Positions 26,763-36,913 of a stretch of 64,000 bases of DNA are shown here, piece after piece; position 1 is the first letter of the stretch; each line of letters opens with the position of its first letter. The position numbers and the translations under genes are program-made. The notes under the pieces were generated by a model. The model worked only from the letters and a program-made list of their open reading frames with translations. It did not search any database and was not told the DNA's origin. Source of the stretch: Caviibacterium pharyngocola (GTDB lineage Bacteria > Pseudomonadota > Gammaproteobacteria > Enterobacterales > Pasteurellaceae); NCBI RefSeq assembly GCF_002795405.1, contig NZ_PHGZ01000007.1, positions 30,699-94,698 of the forward strand, given 5' to 3'.

Positions 26763-28073
26763 TTAATAAGCACCATTGCGTCCTAACACAGTCGCTATAG
26801 TTTTTAATAAAATGACAATATCATTCCATAATGACCAGTTTTTCATATACCAGACATCAATATCCACTCGACTATCAAAATCAACTTCACTGCGTCCGCT
26901 TACTTGCCAAAGGCCAGTTATTCCCGGTTTAACCGCCAGAACTAAAGAAGATTTCGAACCTATATCATCTTTTTCACTCACCATATAAGGGCGAGGACCT
27001 ACTATACTCATCTCACCCTTTAAGACATTCAGCAACTGCGGGATTTCATCTAAAGAGGTTTTACGCAAGAATGAGCCTGATCTCGTTACCCTAGGATCAT
27101 TAATATACTTATGATATTTATCATAATAAGCTTTTTCATCAGGATTATCTTTCAGCCATTGCTCCATAAAAGATTGATCAGAATACATAGAACGAAACTT
27201 ATAACACATAAATTCCTTCCCATCTAATCCTAATCGTTTTTGTTTAAAGAAAACTTTTCCTTTAGGATCATCTAACTTAATCCAAATAGCTATAACAACA
27301 AGCAAAGGAATCCATAATATAGAAGATAATAAAGTTAAAGAATAATCTAATACGGATTTTATAAATTTGTTATATTTACTTAATAACTCATTCTCTAATG
27401 TAAATATATTAGTTCTAGAATTGAACATATTATAAATATAAGAATGTGAAAAATCATATCCACTTAACACAGGTGTAAAAATTATTTTTCTACTATTTTT
27501 TATATTTTTTTCAATAATTCTATTTAATTTCTCCTTGTCTATTGATTGACCATCAATAAATATTGTTCCACGTTCAAGCCCTTGTACTTTAACATATCCT
27601 AAATAACGATCTTCAAATAACTGATTTTTAAACTCCTCATTGTTACTAATCACTTTCGCCGGTTTCTGCCAGAAACCTAACTTGAATAAAAATTTTTTTA
27701 CAAATAATTTTGAGAGAGGGATCGTAATAGATGAAAAGATAAATATTAATATTAACGTACTTCTGGAATAGAACTCGGCATACTGTCCTAATGCCAATCC
27801 GGCAAAAAGCATTACAAACGAGAGAAAGCAAGATTTCAAAATAATTCGACTCTCGTGCCAAAAATCAAAACGTTTAGTATATACACCGAAATAAATCAAC
27901 ATTAAGATTAATGTCACATAAACCCCGCCGAAGGTAATATATGAATAGCCAATAACCGGAACATCAAAAAATAAATTCAATGACTTTCTAACTGATACAG
28001 CTAACATAATAGCTAAGCAAATAGCTAAAAGATCAAAAATAATCAAAAATATAACTGAAACAATTCGATTCAC
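26763..28073 (-). CDS. Undecaprenyl-phosphate sugar-phosphate transferase, WbaP/WcaJ type
   Basis: This enzyme starts repeat-unit synthesis by placing a sugar-1-phosphate (often galactose or glucose) on undecaprenyl phosphate. The 436-residue protein has several N-terminal membrane helices, a central soluble part, one more helix (about 240-262), and the catalytic PF02397 domain with FFKQKRLGLDGKEFMCYKFRSM, RKTSLDEIPQLLNVLKGEMS and GPRPY. The substrate sugar cannot be read from sequence. A gap of 99 bases separates it from manC. Confidence 0.92.
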   Translation of the reverse strand: MNRIVSVIFLIIFDLLAICLAIMLAVSVRKSLNLFFDVPVIGYSYITFGGVYVTLILMLIYFGVYTKRFDFWHESRIILKSCFLSFVMLFAGLALGQYAEFYSRSTLILIFIFSSITIPLSKLFVKKFLFKLGFWQKPAKVISNNEEFKNQLFEDRYLGYVKVQGLERGTIFIDGQSIDKEKLNRIIEKNIKNSRKIIFTPVLSGYDFSHSYIYNMFNSRTNIFTLENELLSKYNKFIKSVLDYSLTLLSSILWIPLLVVIAIWIKLDDPKGKVFFKQKRLGLDGKEFMCYKFRSMYSDQSFMEQWLKDNPDEKAYYDKYHKYINDPRVTRSGSFLRKTSLDEIPQLLNVLKGEMSIVGPRPYMVSEKDDIGSKSSLVLAVKPGITGLWQVSGRSEVDFDSRVDIDVWYMKNWSLWNDIVILLKTIATVLGRNGAY

Positions 28074-28172
28074 AATATTACCCCATTATACACAATAACT
28101 ATTTAAAATATTTTCTATATACACATTTAATTTTGATTAAGATATTCAACCCCGTTAATTAAAAGTTAATTA

Positions 28173-29198
28173 TTACTTTATCAGTTGTGGCTCAATTTCT
28201 TTTAAATACTCAACTGCTTCTTTAACTTTCTGAGAAGATCCTTTTTTAGCAATCAATAATGCATCTTCCGTATCAACAACAATCAAATCATCAATATCAA
28301 TCGTTACAACTCTTTTGTTGCTCCATATAAAATTGTTATTACTATTAATAGCAACATAACATTCCGTATCAGTATTACTATTTTCATCCTTAGCAAATTC
28401 CTTTTCTAAAGAATCAAAGCTACCGACATCAGACCAACCCAGATCACCGCATACCACTTTAATTTTTGTAGATTTCTCCATTACCGCATAATCAATACTA
28501 TCCGATGGTATATTCAGCATATCATCCATATTAATAGATTCGACGTTATTTTGTGCCATTCTATTTGCATAAGCCGCTTTGGCACCTTTATAAACATCCG
28601 GCGAGTATTTTTCTAATTCCGATAATAAGACGCCGGCTTTAAAACAGAAAATACCACAATTCCAAAAATACCTTCCGCTTTCTACATATTGTTTAGCGGT
28701 TTCAAAATTCGGTTTTTCTCTAAAACTAAGTACATTCTCTTCATCTAATGTCTCTATATAACCAAATCCAGTTTCAGGATATTTAGGCTTTAAGCCGAAT
28801 GTGACTAAGAATCCATTTTCAGCAAATTTCTTTGCTTTCTTAACCATATCAAGATAATTCTTTTCATTTTTTATTAATTGATCCGATGAAGTCACTAAAA
28901 CAATATCATCCGGATTTAATCCTAAACACGCTAATGCGATAGCCGGCGCAGTATTTCTACCGATAGGTTCTTTAAGATAAGATATATTATTCACTTCGGA
29001 TGATTGTTCTTCAATCAAAGAAAACTGATCATTATTAACTACCGAAATGACAGAATCACAACATTGGATATTACGAGACAACGTTAATTGATAAAGCGAC
29101 TTACCATGAAATAATTTGATAAATTGTTTTGGAACCTGTGTTCTACTTAATGGCCATAATCTAGTTCCGGAACCACCGCATAAAATAATATTAATCAT
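28173..29198 (-). CDS. manC: Mannose-1-phosphate guanylyltransferase (short form)
   Basis: ManC makes GDP-mannose from mannose-1-phosphate and GTP. The 341-residue protein starts ILCGGSGTRLWPLSRTQVPK, the pyrophosphorylase loop, and has SFREKPNFETAKQYV and YFWNCGIFCFKAGV. It ends soon after the nucleotidyltransferase domain. The cupin phosphomannose-isomerase half found in bifunctional ManC (about 470 residues) is absent, so mannose-6-phosphate must be made elsewhere. No GDP-fucose genes are nearby, suggesting mannose itself enters the polymer. Confidence 0.92.
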   Translation of the reverse strand: MINIILCGGSGTRLWPLSRTQVPKQFIKLFHGKSLYQLTLSRNIQCCDSVISVVNNDQFSLIEEQSSEVNNISYLKEPIGRNTAPAIALACLGLNPDDIVLVTSSDQLIKNEKNYLDMVKKAKKFAENGFLVTFGLKPKYPETGFGYIETLDEENVLSFREKPNFETAKQYVESGRYFWNCGIFCFKAGVLLSELEKYSPDVYKGAKAAYANRMAQNNVESINMDDMLNIPSDSIDYAVMEKSTKIKVVCGDLGWSDVGSFDSLEKEFAKDENSNTDTECYVAINSNNNFIWSNKRVVTIDIDDLIVVDTEDALLIAKKGSSQKVKEAVEYLKEIEPQLIK

Positions 29199-29200
29199 TG

Positions 29201-30313
29201 TTACCCTCTAAATAATTCATATTTTTTTTCAATATATTGCTTAATTTCGGTTTCAAATCTTTCGACTGAAAATCTTAGTGCATTTTCTCGCACAATCTGC
29301 GGCTCAAAACCATCTTGGTTTTGATTAAATTTATTAAGTGCGGTCAATAAACTCTCAACATTTTGTTCATTAAAATAAACGCCGGTTACATTATTTATAA
29401 CTGTTTCTCTTGTTCCACCTTTATTAAAACAAATAACAGGAGTTCCACAAGCTTGCGCCTCAACAGGAATAATACCGAAATCTTCTTCCGCCGCAAAAAC
29501 AAAAGCTTTTGCTCGGCGCATTAAATCAATTAAAACCGAATCTTCTTGATAACCCATAATTTCAATATTCTTACCGGCTTTAGATTTAACTTTTTCCATA
29601 TCAGGACCAGAACCGATAACGACTAATTTCTTATCCGTTTGTGAAAAAGCCTCAACGATTAAGTCGATTTTTTTGTAAGGAACCAGTCTAGATGCCGTTA
29701 AATAAAAATCTTCTTTCTGCTCGCATAATTGAAATTTATTCACATCAACCGGCGGATAAATAACATCGGATTCTTTCCCATAAACTTTCTTTATACGATT
29801 TGCAATATATTGAGAATTAGCAACATAATGATCGACTCGATTTACCGTTGAAAGATCCCACATTCTTATTTTATGTAAGAAATATTTTGCTAAAATTCCT
29901 TTTAGTCCTTTATTTAAACCGCTTTCTTCTAAATAACGAAAGTACAAATCCCAAGCATATCTGACCGGAGTATGAACATAGCTGATGTGTAATTGATTTG
30001 AATGAGTTAATACACCTTTAGCTACGCAATGTGAAGAAGATAAAACTAAGTCATAGTCCGTTAAATCAAATTGTTCAATAGCAAAAGGAAAGAGCGGTAG
30101 ATAATTACGATATTTTTCTTTTGCCTTCGGTAGTTTTTGAATAAAGCTAGTATGCGCCGTTTTCCCTTTTAAAATTAATTCTCTATTTTTATCATCCAAA
30201 AAGTCAATTAAGCTATAAACTTCAAAGTCATCCCAAATATTGGTAAAACTACTGATACATTTTTCAGCGCCCGCATAGACTGAAAACCAATCGTGAATTA
30301 GTGCTTTTTTCAT
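29201..30313 (-). CDS. Glycosyltransferase family 4, WbaZ-like
   Basis: This 370-residue GT-B enzyme starts KKALIHDWFSVYAGAEKC and has the C-terminal GT4 features VIYPPVDVNKF, TASRLVPYKKIDLIVEAF and EEDFGIIPVEAQACGTPVI with the E-x7-E pattern. The N-terminal pattern recalls mannosyltransferases such as WbaZ. With manC beside it, transfer of mannose is a reasonable guess. Its start overlaps the end of the next glycosyltransferase by 4 bases, and it holds the last USS before a long USS-free stretch. Confidence 0.88.
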   Translation of the reverse strand: MKKALIHDWFSVYAGAEKCISSFTNIWDDFEVYSLIDFLDDKNRELILKGKTAHTSFIQKLPKAKEKYRNYLPLFPFAIEQFDLTDYDLVLSSSHCVAKGVLTHSNQLHISYVHTPVRYAWDLYFRYLEESGLNKGLKGILAKYFLHKIRMWDLSTVNRVDHYVANSQYIANRIKKVYGKESDVIYPPVDVNKFQLCEQKEDFYLTASRLVPYKKIDLIVEAFSQTDKKLVVIGSGPDMEKVKSKAGKNIEIMGYQEDSVLIDLMRRAKAFVFAAEEDFGIIPVEAQACGTPVICFNKGGTRETVINNVTGVYFNEQNVESLLTALNKFNQNQDGFEPQIVRENALRFSVERFETEIKQYIEKKYELFRG

Positions 30314-31488
30314 TTTAAAATCTCTCTAAGGTTATTGACTTGATTATAGTTATTTCTAATAAAACCCTGTGCACTATTAGTTAATGCTGCTCTTGAATCT
30401 TCATCATCTAACAACCTACAAACATTCTGAAAAAATAACTCAGGTACATCAGAGACCAAAATATCTTTCTCAGGCTTTAAACCTGTACCTTCATTGCCTA
30501 CTGAAGTCGAAACAACCGGAAGCCCGTTCTGGATAGCATTAATTGTTTTCAATTTAACTCCTGCTCCCGATAACATCGGATTTATAAAAACACACGATTT
30601 TGCATATAAATCAGATAGTTCTTTAGGCGAATCTACAAATTTTATATTATCAAAATTTGATAATTTATTATTTAAATGAAATAAGTTAACTCCTTTTGTA
30701 TTACCGGCTATTATCAAATTATAATCAGTATATTTCTCACAAAGCCTTTTATGTATATTATTTAAGTACCAAAATACCCCTTCTATATTGTTTGGCATAA
30801 ATAAAGAACCAAGAAACAAAACTGTTTTATTATTCTTTACAGAATATGGTAATATGTAGCTTATATCAATCGAAGCAGGAAGAAAAACATTCTTTCCAAT
30901 ATTTCTATCCATATAAGAGTCTAGTTCCTTGCTTGATATATGTAAGTTTAAACTTATATCTTTTCTTTTTTTTAACTTATTATCATATATCCTAAACTTA
31001 ATAAATTCAAAATAAAAAAATAATTTCTTAAATATATTTTTAGTTGACAGCGCCAATTCTTTGAAGTAAACACTTTCATCATTATGAACACGCAAGACAA
31101 CTTTTTTTATAGTAAGTTTACTCTTTAATAAATCATACAAACCAAAACAATAATGCCCTTCAATTAAGCAATAATCAAAGCTGATACTTTTTATATTTAT
31201 AATTTCCTTACCTATTTTCAGATTATCAACTTTTCTACTTTGAATCTGAAATGGATTTATAGAAAATAAGCTTAAAAGACTTCTATTTCTTAATAAAATT
31301 ATATTTTCAGATACAACATTATTCATAAAATCAATATCAGTTTCTTTTACTGCTTCTCTTACTGTTGATATAAGATAAATATTAAAACCTATTAATTTAA
31401 GATTTTTTATTTTTTCAAAAATATCAACTCGCCCCCCATGATTAGGTGGATACGGATAATCACTTGCCAATATTAATATATTTTTCAC
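30310..31488 (-). CDS. Glycosyltransferase family 4
   Basis: This 392-residue GT-B glycosyltransferase has an N-terminal glycine loop (ASDYPYPPNHGGRVDIFEKI). Its C-terminal half shows VLFLGSLFMPNNIEGVFW and FINPMLSGAGVKLKTINAIQ with GLPVVSTSVG. Sugar donor and acceptor are unknown. The gene is AT-rich. It overlaps the polymerase gene by 29 bases. Confidence 0.85.
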   Translation of the reverse strand: MKNILILASDYPYPPNHGGRVDIFEKIKNLKLIGFNIYLISTVREAVKETDIDFMNNVVSENIILLRNRSLLSLFSINPFQIQSRKVDNLKIGKEIINIKSISFDYCLIEGHYCFGLYDLLKSKLTIKKVVLRVHNDESVYFKELALSTKNIFKKLFFYFEFIKFRIYDNKLKKRKDISLNLHISSKELDSYMDRNIGKNVFLPASIDISYILPYSVKNNKTVLFLGSLFMPNNIEGVFWYLNNIHKRLCEKYTDYNLIIAGNTKGVNLFHLNNKLSNFDNIKFVDSPKELSDLYAKSCVFINPMLSGAGVKLKTINAIQNGLPVVSTSVGNEGTGLKPEKDILVSDVPELFFQNVCRLLDDEDSRAALTNSAQGFIRNNYNQVNNLREILK

Positions 31489-32740
31489 TACTCAACCTCC
31501 AATAATTATATATAAATGCGAATCCAAACCAGAAATTATATAAGTATACACTATCAACAAAAAAAGTATGGTTCAAAGTTAAAAAAATAAAGAAAAATAA
31601 AATAATATTATTATTTATATTATTATAAATAGTTTTATGAAACTTATAGAAAAACAACAATCCAAAAACACCAAAATACATTATAAAATCAAAAAAAAGC
31701 GACTTAGTGGAGTAGTTATTAGCTTCAATTAGATATGTTTCTACTTCGGAAAAATTCGGAATAAGACCTATGATTATGAATATAGAATTCATTAATTCCA
31801 TTGAATTTTGAATACTATTATCAAATAAAGAAATATAAGCGCCAAACCCCGTACCTAGAGGATAAATGAACAGAGATAAAATTCCAGCTAATATCAAAGT
31901 GGTTCGTGTTGTAAAAGATGTATATTCTTCAAATCCTAATAAAATATTATTAAAATAAAGCGAAAAATTCTCTTGCATATATTGGTAAAACAAAATTGAC
32001 ATGAATAAGACTAAGATTAGTTTTACCTGAAATTTCAGCTTATTAAAAAGAAAGATAGAAATTATAAAAAATAGTAAGATTCCACTTTTAGATTGAAGTA
32101 AGAAAATCCCAAGGCATAACATAATATATATGACTATTCTATAAATTTTACTCTCCGAACCAAGCAATGAGATCATTCCAAAGGTAATAAAAACTGTCAC
32201 CGCATGCGAGCTTTCCATTGAAAACAATCTAGGTCTCATATTATGGTTAGGAATTCCATTGAAGATGGCGATATCATCTAAATTTAAAATATTTAATTTA
32301 GTTAAAATCAGAATAGATAACAAGAATATAAAAATAAAAAAACAAACCTTTATTGAAATAAGAATATACTCTCTTTCTTTAAAAAATTTATTAAATATAT
32401 AAAATACAATAAAAGGCTGTGAATAAATAAGCATATTGTTTATAGCTTTTATAACTAAGTTAACCCCTTTTACTTGAAAATCAGAGAATAAAAGAAATAG
32501 TAGAGTTATTAATAATATATATCCTATAAAAAAGACTTGACTTTTATTTACCTTTAATTTTTTTATATTTTTTATCGTATAGTAAGAAAACAATAAATAA
32601 AAAATAGGCATAGACAAATTCGTACCAAAGATACCTAAACTACTTTGATTTAATATAAAATTCTGAAATGGGATACATGAAATAAGAATAAATAATATCA
32701 GACTTCTTAAATCTAATTTAATAGACTTAATTGCTACCAC
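31460..32740 (-). CDS. wzy: Wzy-like polysaccharide polymerase
   Basis: This 426-residue integral membrane protein has ten or more helices and one larger loop near residues 300-345 (TGFGAYISLFDNSIQ), the general form of Wzy. Sequence conservation in this family is very low, so the call rests on topology, the AT-rich composition and the position between glycosyltransferase genes of a Wzx/Wzy cluster. Wzy joins repeat units in the periplasm. Confidence 0.8.
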   Translation of the reverse strand: MVAIKSIKLDLRSLILFILISCIPFQNFILNQSSLGIFGTNLSMPIFYLLFSYYTIKNIKKLKVNKSQVFFIGYILLITLLFLLFSDFQVKGVNLVIKAINNMLIYSQPFIVFYIFNKFFKEREYILISIKVCFFIFIFLLSILILTKLNILNLDDIAIFNGIPNHNMRPRLFSMESSHAVTVFITFGMISLLGSESKIYRIVIYIMLCLGIFLLQSKSGILLFFIISIFLFNKLKFQVKLILVLFMSILFYQYMQENFSLYFNNILLGFEEYTSFTTRTTLILAGILSLFIYPLGTGFGAYISLFDNSIQNSMELMNSIFIIIGLIPNFSEVETYLIEANNYSTKSLFFDFIMYFGVFGLLFFYKFHKTIYNNINNNIILFFFIFLTLNHTFFVDSVYLYNFWFGFAFIYNYWRLSSEKYINIGK

Positions 32741-33713
32741 GGATAATACTCCTTAGCATCAGATATGCTCTTTTAAATTGACTCCGTCTGAATCTATTAA
32801 AAATAGTGATTGCACTCCCTATCCATAGACCTACTCCGCCACCTAGGTATTTCTTATGGAATTTAACTCTATTTCTAAAAGTTAAAATATCACTAAATTC
32901 ACTTTTTTCATTTGGGTTTTGGCTAGCCCCTGTTGTTCCCCCTTCTTTATGATAAACAGTACTATTTAATGCAATGCCTAATTTAAAATCATGCTTCTTA
33001 GCATTAAAACAATAGTCTGTTTCTTCATAATATAAAAAATAATCTTCCGGTAATAGTCCGATAGAATTAATAACATCTTTCGATATTAAGAAGGAGGCTC
33101 CTACGATGTAATCTAATTCCTGTTCGATAAGATTTCTATCCAAAATATGAGACGACGTACCGAAAAATTTATTTACCGTTCCTCCGTATGCTTGAACTTT
33201 TTCAGGAGCATGGTAATACATTAAACTTGATCCACATATGCCAATATTATGGCAATCTGCATAAGAAACCAAATTTGATAATGAATCAAATTTTATAACA
33301 GTATCATTATTCAATAACCAGATATAATCAAAATCACTCTCTTTTTGAATAAATTTTATTGCTAAATTGTTACCGCTAGCAAAGCCATCATTCTTATTCG
33401 ACTGAATAAATGTTACTTTCTTAGTTAAATCCAGAGCAGAATCATTATATAAATCATCCTCAGCATAGAATTTATATTCTATTGGTTTACTAATATGTGG
33501 GTTACTTAAATTATAAAGTAGTTTATTCTGGCATTCCGCTAATACATTCCCCGTTGCCCACTCTAATAAAAACTTCATTGAATTATTTGGTGATTTATTA
33601 TCAACAACAATAATTTGATAATTTTCATATTCACTTTTTAATACACTTTCCAGACATTCAATCGTATCTTTCCAAGTATTATAATTTAAAATAACAATAT
33701 AGATTTTTTTCAT
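32727..33713 (-). CDS. Glycosyltransferase family 2
   Basis: This 328-residue GT-A enzyme starts KKIYIVILNYNTWKDTIECL with the family fold. It has VVDNKSPNNS, a divalent-metal-binding site in the WLLNNDTVI segment (N-D-D-like), and ASFLISKDVINSIGLLPEDY then YYEETDYC with the catalytic-type acidic residues. It resembles rhamnosyltransferases of the RfbN/WbbL type; with the rml genes nearby, rhamnose transfer is plausible. It overlaps wzy by 14 bases. Confidence 0.88.
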   Translation of the reverse strand: MKKIYIVILNYNTWKDTIECLESVLKSEYENYQIIVVDNKSPNNSMKFLLEWATGNVLAECQNKLLYNLSNPHISKPIEYKFYAEDDLYNDSALDLTKKVTFIQSNKNDGFASGNNLAIKFIQKESDFDYIWLLNNDTVIKFDSLSNLVSYADCHNIGICGSSLMYYHAPEKVQAYGGTVNKFFGTSSHILDRNLIEQELDYIVGASFLISKDVINSIGLLPEDYFLYYEETDYCFNAKKHDFKLGIALNSTVYHKEGGTTGASQNPNEKSEFSDILTFRNRVKFHKKYLGGGVGLWIGSAITIFNRFRRSQFKRAYLMLRSIIRGSN

Positions 33714-33714
33714 A

Positions 33715-34353
33715 TTACTTCGTTAGTTTTTTCTCTGCCAGCTGTAGCAATTTTTGACTCCATAACTCCGGTTCATCAATGTCACTATAAAACTCCATTA
33801 ACTCTTCTGGAGTAAACTTCCACCATTGGCTCTTTTCTAAGTTATCTATAATTCCTTGATTAAAACGATAACGTAAGATTTTTGCAGGGATGCCAATTAC
33901 TATTGCATAAGGCGGAACATCTTTTGTCACTACAGCTCCAGCACCAATAACAGCACCATTTCCAATAACAGAACAAGAAGAAAGAATAGTTGCATTTCTT
34001 CCAATCCAAACATCATTACCTATTATTAATTCTTTGCGCTCAACATCTCTTACATCAAAACCTGAGAAATTTTTATTATAAAAATAGGCTGACATAACTG
34101 CTCTCTCCATAGGATGGTTAGCACCTAAATAACAAACATCAGGACCTATAGAGCAATATCTTCCGATTTTAACCGTTCCGCCAATATTGAATTTATTGCT
34201 AAAGCAGCCACCATATGTATAAAGCTCTATATCAACATTATACTCAGATTTGATAAATTTTCTCAAAATAACCGATGTTTTCTCCCCACCTTGTTTATTA
34301 CTTAGATAATGTAAAAAAAATTTTCCTAAAATAGGAATTTTAAATAAATTCAT
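33715..34353 (-). CDS. Left-handed beta-helix acetyltransferase
   Basis: This 212-residue protein has hexapeptide repeats ([57 protein letters not shown]) and ends the domain with [15 protein letters not shown]. This is the CatB/WbbJ-type acyltransferase pattern with the catalytic His in GANHP. It probably O- or N-acetylates a sugar of the repeat unit. One base separates it from the flippase gene. Confidence 0.9.
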   Translation of the reverse strand: MNLFKIPILGKFFLHYLSNKQGGEKTSVILRKFIKSEYNVDIELYTYGGCFSNKFNIGGTVKIGRYCSIGPDVCYLGANHPMERAVMSAYFYNKNFSGFDVRDVERKELIIGNDVWIGRNATILSSCSVIGNGAVIGAGAVVTKDVPPYAIVIGIPAKILRYRFNQGIIDNLEKSQWWKFTPEELMEFYSDIDEPELWSQKLLQLAEKKLTK

Positions 34354-35733
34354 CTATATTTCCTTCTTTATTAAGGCAAAAATTGAGTTTTTATAGAAAA
34401 ATATTGAAAAAAACAAAGTAAGAAAAAACATATATATTAAAGACAACATATCATTATTATTTAAATAATTTATAAAAATAAAAGAAAGCATAAAAACAAT
34501 CAGATATAAAATATCTTTTATCTTTATTGTAATAAAGCTTAGTCTAATTCCACCACAAAAAAGAAAAATATAGTAAGCAACCACTGTAGATATAGCAACA
34601 TATTTCATATCAGCAAAAAAATAGGCTGCCATTATATTTAGGGCCAACATAATAGCAAACATAACTGACATCAGTTTTACATAATATTTTGTTAGCTTCT
34701 TATATTTATAAAAATTAAAGTATAGACAATTAATGATATATATAGCCGGAAATGCCATAAAATAGATAGCTGTAATATCCAAACTATTAGAATAATTAGG
34801 TATATATCTTTTTATTATAAATGATACAACAAAATAACCACAGACCGAAAAGGAACTAAAAACAATTAGTAAATCTTTGATTTTATCATAATCTGAACTA
34901 GAAAATATATTCTTTGCCATAATTGTAAAAAGAGGCTGTGAAATTGACGTAACAAAAAGCATTATCAAGGTTTGCAGTGATATACCAAAACTGTAATATG
35001 CAAATTCCTCTATGGAAAAAAATATTTGAACAACTTGCTTGTTCATTACAATAAAAAGTATATTTATGTAATTACCAATAACAAAAATTGCCCCAAGCCT
35101 CCAAGTATTTTTATTATCTTGAGAAAAAATGGATATACTCTCTGTTTTTTTAACCATATTAAATAGATTTATGAATATATATATAAACACAACCCAATAA
35201 ACAGAAAGATAAATATATATATAACTTTCACCTGAGAATTCGTTATAAATAAAATAAATCAATAACGAAATTAAAATTATACTAACACTTTCAAATAAAT
35301 TAATAATAGTAAAGTATCTAAACTTATTCCAGGACTGAAGAAGTGATTTATAACTTCCGACTAAAACATAGGGGATTATAACTAATACAAGATAATAAAA
35401 AACCTCATATCTACTATACCAGTAAATTATGGATATAAAAAAGAAGAAAAATAAAACAATTAAAAATAATAGAAATATCTCTGACTTAAATCTTCTCAAA
35501 CTAATATCTTCAAAATTTTTCCCTGCATAATTAATTGCCATACCGGTTGAAAAACCGGCATGACAAATAGTAATATAGGTGATATAAAGCATAAAACTCT
35601 GATATAAAGCATATGATTCTACTGTCATTATCTTAGGAAATAAAAAAACATTCACTAAGCCTATAAGAGCTATTATCATATTACTCGATAGTACATAAGA
35701 AATATTTTTTCTTAGAGTTTTATTATCTTTCAT
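34354..35733 (-). CDS. wzx: Wzx-like flippase
   Basis: This 459-residue protein has about 12 membrane helices and a short basic N-terminus (MKDNKTLRKNISYVLSSNMI), typical of polysaccharide exporters of the MOP superfamily that flip undecaprenyl-linked repeat units. Very AT-rich. The family call is by topology and position. It is followed directly by the acetyltransferase gene. Confidence 0.85.
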   Translation of the reverse strand: MKDNKTLRKNISYVLSSNMIIALIGLVNVFLFPKIMTVESYALYQSFMLYITYITICHAGFSTGMAINYAGKNFEDISLRRFKSEIFLLFLIVLFFFFFISIIYWYSRYEVFYYLVLVIIPYVLVGSYKSLLQSWNKFRYFTIINLFESVSIILISLLIYFIYNEFSGESYIYIYLSVYWVVFIYIFINLFNMVKKTESISIFSQDNKNTWRLGAIFVIGNYINILFIVMNKQVVQIFFSIEEFAYYSFGISLQTLIMLFVTSISQPLFTIMAKNIFSSSDYDKIKDLLIVFSSFSVCGYFVVSFIIKRYIPNYSNSLDITAIYFMAFPAIYIINCLYFNFYKYKKLTKYYVKLMSVMFAIMLALNIMAAYFFADMKYVAISTVVAYYIFLFCGGIRLSFITIKIKDILYLIVFMLSFIFINYLNNNDMLSLIYMFFLTLFFSIFFYKNSIFALIKKEI

Positions 35734-35734
35734 A

Positions 35735-36913
35735 TTAAATCTTCTTATTATATATTCTTTTCAAAATGCCTAATGCAGTTCTAACTTGAGTTTTTAGATT
35801 AACTAAACGAGACATTCTCTTCATTTTTTCAACATTATAATCAGGCGTATTTCTTCTCATTAGTTTCATAGCCATTAATTTAGCATACATTGTCGCCCGT
35901 CTGGTATATTGATATGTTTGAACAAACTTTAATTGTTCCTCGTTAGTAATATCTGATGCAATATAACCAGCTTTAGTTGCCTGTTGCATGAGTTCTTCTC
36001 CTTTTTGTGTCCTCGCAAAAGACATATTACGTCCTAAAGCCTCAGAAAAATTCGGTTTATTATCCGGAGTTAGATGCCATAAATCACCACAAGAAACATC
36101 AGCTGATTCACCTATACCATCCATACAAAAACGACAAATGTGACGAACATCTCGACCTAAAATTTTTCCCCAAGAATCATCATAAGAGATAGATTTTGAA
36201 GAATAGTCGGTTTTTATAGCGATCGCTTCCCCGGGCCAGCCGTTTCCGCGATATTGTAATGATATACAATCTGTTGCCTCATTACAGTTTAATGTATTGA
36301 GCAATTTAGTTTGTGCAATATCGCTAGGTTCCCCTGCGCAGAAAAAAGATAATAAATATTTAATTTGAGCTTCTAATTTAGGATCTAATGCTAAATAAGC
36401 TCTTAAAGAAGCTACGTCACAAGGTTTTCCAACGAAAGCGTAAATCTTTCCATTTTCGACAATCTGCTTAATATTTTTCAATGGAGAAGAAATACTATAC
36501 CTAGATCCCATACAGGCTTTGACTTCTTCAATAGTTGTACTTATCACTGTTTCTGTCTCATAAACAACCTGTGAAGATGCCTTTGTTTGTATAATACCAT
36601 CTACTAATTTGTGTTCTAACAAATAGCAACAAAGTGCCGTTAGTGTTCCACCACTGGATGCTTTATTTCTAATATCAAAATCATTCGCCCAACTTTCATA
36701 TAGATTTATATATTTCCCCCAAGGAGAGGTGTAGTCACTATATGCATTCCCTCCAGCCGGGCAAACTTTCTCGCAGAATTCCTTTTCATTATCAGACAAA
36801 ATCGGCCAAGAAAACCCCTTTTCGTCCTTCTCAAATTGTACGTTTAAAATAGACGAACATAGCCCACAACCAGTGCAATATTCTTTATACAAATCTACAT
36901 TTTTATGATTCAT
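35735..36913 (-). CDS. FrhB-like Fe-S protein of polysaccharide clusters
   Basis: This 392-residue protein has a ferredoxin-like N-terminus with clustered cysteines (YCTGCGLCSSI at about 13-23; CEKVCPAGG at about 47-55). It then has the coenzyme F420 hydrogenase/dehydrogenase beta-subunit domain (SSGGTLTALCCYLLEH; GKPCDVASLRAYL; CRFCMDGIGESADVSCGDLW). Members occur beside pyruvyl transferases in polysaccharide loci, where they are suspected to modify a sugar or act as redox enzymes. No F420 is expected in this organism. It overlaps the next gene by one base. Confidence 0.85.
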   Translation of the reverse strand: MNHKNVDLYKEYCTGCGLCSSILNVQFEKDEKGFSWPILSDNEKEFCEKVCPAGGNAYSDYTSPWGKYINLYESWANDFDIRNKASSGGTLTALCCYLLEHKLVDGIIQTKASSQVVYETETVISTTIEEVKACMGSRYSISSPLKNIKQIVENGKIYAFVGKPCDVASLRAYLALDPKLEAQIKYLLSFFCAGEPSDIAQTKLLNTLNCNEATDCISLQYRGNGWPGEAIAIKTDYSSKSISYDDSWGKILGRDVRHICRFCMDGIGESADVSCGDLWHLTPDNKPNFSEALGRNMSFARTQKGEELMQQATKAGYIASDITNEEQLKFVQTYQYTRRATMYAKLMAMKLMRRNTPDYNVEKMKRMSRLVNLKTQVRTALGILKRIYNKKI

